A DNA stretch of 64,000 nt from JABGQS01 sp963674545 (GTDB lineage Bacteria > Bacillota > Clostridia > Christensenellales > SZUA-584). Below are positions 61,640-64,000 of the stretch, in pieces (the stretch's first letter is position 1; each line of letters opens with the position of its first letter). The translations under genes and the position numbers were made by a program. The DNA is taken from NCBI GenBank assembly GCA_963674545.2, contig CAXXFB010000001.1, forward strand, positions 2,666,001 through 2,730,000. The letters run 5' to 3'. The notes below the pieces were generated by a model, which was not told the origin of the DNA, did not search any database, and saw only the letters and a list, made by a program, of their open reading frames with translations.

Positions 61640-61896
61640 AGGCAAAAGAACTAACGATAACAAACCCGGACGGTCTGCGTGCTTCTAAAGCGGCTATGTT
61701 CGTACAGGTGGCAGGCAAGTTCTCCTCTCAGATACTCGTGGAGAAGGGCAACAAAAAGATAAACGCCAAAAGCATAATGGGTGTTCTTTCACTGGGCGTT
61801 AAACAGGGAGAACAGATTTACATATTTGCTAACGGCAAGGACGAAGAAAAAGCGATAGAGGCTCTTGAAGAGCTTGTAGAGAAATCATTCGAATAA
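61636..61896 (+). CDS. crh: HPr-like protein without the phosphorylatable histidine (Crh-like)
   Basis: An 86-residue HPr fold. The active-site motif GLHARP of true HPr is GLRASK here: His15 is replaced by Arg, so it cannot carry PTS phosphate. The regulatory serine is kept in NAKSIMGVLSLG. This matches Crh, a catabolite-repression cofactor made only for HPr-kinase signalling. It follows whiA as in Bacillus and overlaps its stop. Confidence 0.9.
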   Translation: MKAKELTITNPDGLRASKAAMFVQVAGKFSSQILVEKGNKKINAKSIMGVLSLGVKQGEQIYIFANGKDEEKAIEALEELVEKSFE

Positions 61897-61913
61897 TAAA
61901 CGATACATTTTGT

Positions 61914-61941
61914 TGCCGCAGGTTTTTCTGCGGCATTTTTT
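61914..61941. terminator. Terminator of the cell-wall operon
   Basis: TGCCGCAG (61914-61921) and CTGCGGCA (61928-61935) followed by six T; it also faces the convergent AEC transporter gene. Confidence 0.9.
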
Positions 61942-61962
61942 ATATTATCGTGATGATCCGGT

Positions 61963-62922
61963 TTAAACTGCAGTTATAACAAAATAGAGCGCCGGTACTA
62001 TAACTACTAAAGTAAGCGTCGAGACTATCCAGCAGGAGTTGCCAAGGTTGATATCGAGTCCGTATAAGTTTATCGGAAGAAGCGCATTGAAGCCGACGGG
62101 CATAGCTGAAAGTATGATTAGAGCTTTGAACAACATTCCGTCGCCGTAGTTTTGCAGTCCGAAGACAAGCGCTATTCCTATGACGAACACGGGAGTAAGT
62201 ATGTGCTTTATTATAAGCATTATGATTATCTCTTTGGGGTAATGTTTTACTTTTGAAAACCTCATAGTATACCCAAGCGACATCACAAGAAAAAACGAAG
62301 TGATAGGTATGAGATATTCATTTATTGTTGAATAGAAGGCCGGACGCTTCACTCCAAAAAGGTTGAGAGCAAAGCCTGCTACCATAGAGACGAAAAATAT
62401 CATTACGATCTTGTCGCTGACAAGCCTTTTTATAAGGCTCTGCGAAGTGTCTTTGTCAGAATAATATGCGCCCCCCGGGAAGGAAACCAGATAGAGAAAG
62501 GGAGTAAACAACAGGCAGTACATTACGGTAAGCGTGTAGCCCGGTTCACCAAAGAAAGCAAAGCATAGCAGCCCGCCGACGGTTCCTGCGTTTGCAGCGC
62601 TGCCGCAGCAGAAGTATGAGCCTTTTTGCAGCCTGTTGTGACGGAGCGTCTTTGAAGCAACGATGCTGAGAAGTACGCCGATGCCCAGCGTGGCAATTCC
62701 TATAAAAGGAAGTGATATTAGCGACAGGTTGCTGAAATCGACTATCCAGAAAGCGCCAAGAGATATAACCGGGGTAACGAAAAGAACGATTGCTGAGCGT
62801 ATCCTGCCCATCACATTATCCGTAATTTCTCTTGCTTTTTCTTTTTTTATGCCAAGGTGAAAAGCCTGCCCGGCTACCATGGCGCCGACGATTATCGCCA
62901 GCGAGAATAACAATTTACCCAT
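61963..62922 (-). CDS. AEC-family (auxin efflux carrier-like) transporter
   Basis: A 319-residue membrane protein with about ten helices in two halves and the AEC-type segment SAANAGTVGGLLCFAFFGEPG. Members export organic acids such as malate. Single gene, convergent with crh. Confidence 0.88.
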   Translation of the reverse strand: MGKLLFSLAIIVGAMVAGQAFHLGIKKEKAREITDNVMGRIRSAIVLFVTPVISLGAFWIVDFSNLSLISLPFIGIATLGIGVLLSIVASKTLRHNRLQKGSYFCCGSAANAGTVGGLLCFAFFGEPGYTLTVMYCLLFTPFLYLVSFPGGAYYSDKDTSQSLIKRLVSDKIVMIFFVSMVAGFALNLFGVKRPAFYSTINEYLIPITSFFLVMSLGYTMRFSKVKHYPKEIIIMLIIKHILTPVFVIGIALVFGLQNYGDGMLFKALIILSAMPVGFNALLPINLYGLDINLGNSCWIVSTLTLVVIVPALYFVITAV

Positions 62923-63091
62923 AACTCATCCTTTAACAATTCGTGGATTATACCATATAAAATATGCTATGGATATAGAGTTCTGGTTATTAAAAAGAAA
63001 AGGCTCTGTTTTAAACAAATCTTTATAAAACAGCATAATAAAATAATGCTTAGTATGTTTTATCCTGTGTTTAAAATAAGTATAAAAACAA

Positions 63092-63120
63092 TTAACATAG
63101 CAAAGGTTTATATGTATAAT
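63092..63120 (+). promoter_or_regulatory. Promoter of the GrpB-family gene
   Basis: TTAACA (63092-63097), 17 bases, TATAAT (63115-63120), about 60 bases before the ATG. Confidence 0.7.
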
Positions 63121-63180
63121 AAGAATATGGAGCAAAACTAACCATATAAACATTTAAAGCAAGAACTTTGGAGATATCTG

Positions 63181-63687
63181 ATGATAACTAGGCGTGTAGT
63201 CGTAGAAGCTTATAATCCAGTCTGGAAAAAGGAATTTATAATTATAAAAAAAGAGCTTTTAACCGTTTTGGCAGGAAAAATCATTTCTATTGAGCATATC
63301 GGAAGCACATCAATAGAAGGCTTGCATGCAAAACCGATTATAGATATTGACATTGTGATTGATAATAATTTTGAAGAGGTCAAAATGCTGCTTGAAAGTC
63401 TTGGCTATTTACACGAAGGTGACTTGGGCATACATGGCAGAGAAGCTTTCAGATATACTGACAAACCACATTTGATGGCACATAATTTGTATGTCTGCAA
63501 CAAAGACTGCGAAGAACTGCGTCGCCATATTGCATTTAGGGACTATCTTAGGGGCCATAATAAAGAAAGAGATACTTATGGTGGAATAAAAAAGGAACTG
63601 GCATTGAAATATCCCCAAGATATAGACTCTTATATCAAAGGAAAGCAGCATGTAATTTCAGAAATATATAAAAAATGCGATTTATAA
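63181..63687 (+). CDS. GrpB-family (UPF0157) nucleotidyltransferase-like protein
   Basis: A 168-residue protein with the GrpB core IEHIGSTSIEGLHAKPIIDI, a minimal nucleotidyltransferase fold (GS...DID), and HNLYVCNKDCEELRRH. ATG 63181 has only a weak GGAGA upstream. The biochemical role of the family is unknown. Confidence 0.92.
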   Translation: MITRRVVVEAYNPVWKKEFIIIKKELLTVLAGKIISIEHIGSTSIEGLHAKPIIDIDIVIDNNFEEVKMLLESLGYLHEGDLGIHGREAFRYTDKPHLMAHNLYVCNKDCEELRRHIAFRDYLRGHNKERDTYGGIKKELALKYPQDIDSYIKGKQHVISEIYKKCDL

Positions 63688-63702
63688 TTTTTTATTAGCC
63701 AA

Positions 63703-64000
63703 TCAAAACTCGTTGAACACTTTGACGACTTTTCCCGTAACTATAGATTCATATGCCGCATAGCACGCAGCCACGGTCTTTGCGCCTTCTCTCACGCTCG
63801 GCTGCGGAGTTGTGTTATTTATCAGCGCACCTGCAAAATCGACTAGGTATCTAAGTGAAGTTCTTCCGTGCCCAAAAGCACCTTCCGTCTCGGGCGGGAA
63901 AAGCTTTTCTACCGGCTCTTTGTCTTCGAGCTCGTCCAGTACTGTTATAACTTTGCCGCCCAGGAAATCTGCAAATTCTGCAGTACCAGTTCCTTTATCA
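63703..64000 (-). CDS. Gfo/Idh/MocA-family oxidoreductase, C-terminal end (partial)
   Basis: A minus-strand frame open from the window edge to TGA at 63705-63703 gives the last 99 residues of an oxidoreductase: FGHGRTSLRYLVDFAGAL and the typical closing PSVREGAKTVAACYAAYESI. The N-terminal NAD-binding half lies beyond the window. Confidence 0.8.
   Translation of the reverse strand, partial: DKGTGTAEFADFLGGKVITVLDELEDKEPVEKLFPPETEGAFGHGRTSLRYLVDFAGALINNTTPQPSVREGAKTVAACYAAYESIVTGKVVKVFNEF

Noticed and set aside
1..64000. CRISPR array
   Set aside because: No series of regularly spaced direct repeats was found on either strand; the repeats seen are pairs at att sites, IS ends or operators.

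Overview
The window reads as chromosomal DNA of an anaerobic Gram-positive of the Clostridia (Firmicutes). The signs are spoVG, whiA beside a Crh-like HPr protein, a CarD regulator, a YacL-type PIN/TRAM protein, AGGAGG-type ribosome sites, lipobox lipoproteins and moderate-to-low GC. Species cannot be named from the sequence alone.

Layout. (1) 1-7.4 kb: a 2-oxoacid dehydrogenase operon on the minus strand (E2, dihydrolipoyl dehydrogenase broken by a frameshift, and an E1 with fused alpha and beta halves). It is divergent from a DeoR regulator and a mannitol-1-phosphate-dehydrogenase-like gene, and TCGCAA repeats flank both promoters. (2) 7.5-8.3 kb: wreckage, namely a class II aldolase remnant with an in-frame TAG, an IS1595-type transposase fragment and 25 bases resembling the 3' end of tRNA-Pro. 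(3) 8.3-14.4 kb: an integrated mobilizable element with a large serine recombinase, XRE regulator, sigma-like HTH protein, ParM-type actin with a ParR-like partner, a candidate oriT and a MobV relaxase. (4) 14.5-30 kb: a large sugar or polyol catabolic region with an orphan RbsA-type ATPase and DeoR regulator on the minus strand, then a long plus-strand operon (M24 hydrolase, sugar ABC transporter, two SDRs, URO-D-family protein, split transketolase, cupin, E1 alpha/beta).

(5) 30.3-35.3 kb: an island in tRNA-Pro(GGG), bounded by a 58-bp direct repeat of the tRNA 3' end. It carries a toxin/antitoxin pair (HigB-like toxin, HigA fused to an ImmA/IrrE peptidase), a small protein and a complete IS21-family element with a 5-bp target duplication. 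No integrase remains. (6) 35.4-50.8 kb: ordinary accessory and housekeeping genes (CpXC protein, CapA-like, S9 peptidase, FAD protein, transporters, rhodanese, nitroreductase, ABC exporter, M23 and M15 peptidases, MFS, yigZ, tyrS). (7) 51-62 kb: core genes (spoVG, yacL-like, carD-like) and a compact cell-wall operon FHA-ftsW/rodA-PBP-uvrC-murB-PHP-rapZ-whiA-crh. (8) 62-64 kb: AEC transporter, GrpB-family protein and the 3' end of a Gfo/Idh/MocA oxidoreductase.

How they work together. The ABC system of region 4 would import an unphosphorylated sugar or cyclitol. The SDRs would oxidise it, and the split transketolase and E1 alpha/beta would perform thiamine-dependent C-C cleavage. No kinase, E2 or E3 lies in that cluster; E2 and E3 genes occur only in region 1, so the two regions may be functionally linked. 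The substrate is unknown. The least explained system in the window is this kinase-free, two-TPP-enzyme catabolic cluster. The best-resolved structural finding is the tRNA-Pro island with its paired terminal repeats and missing integrase.
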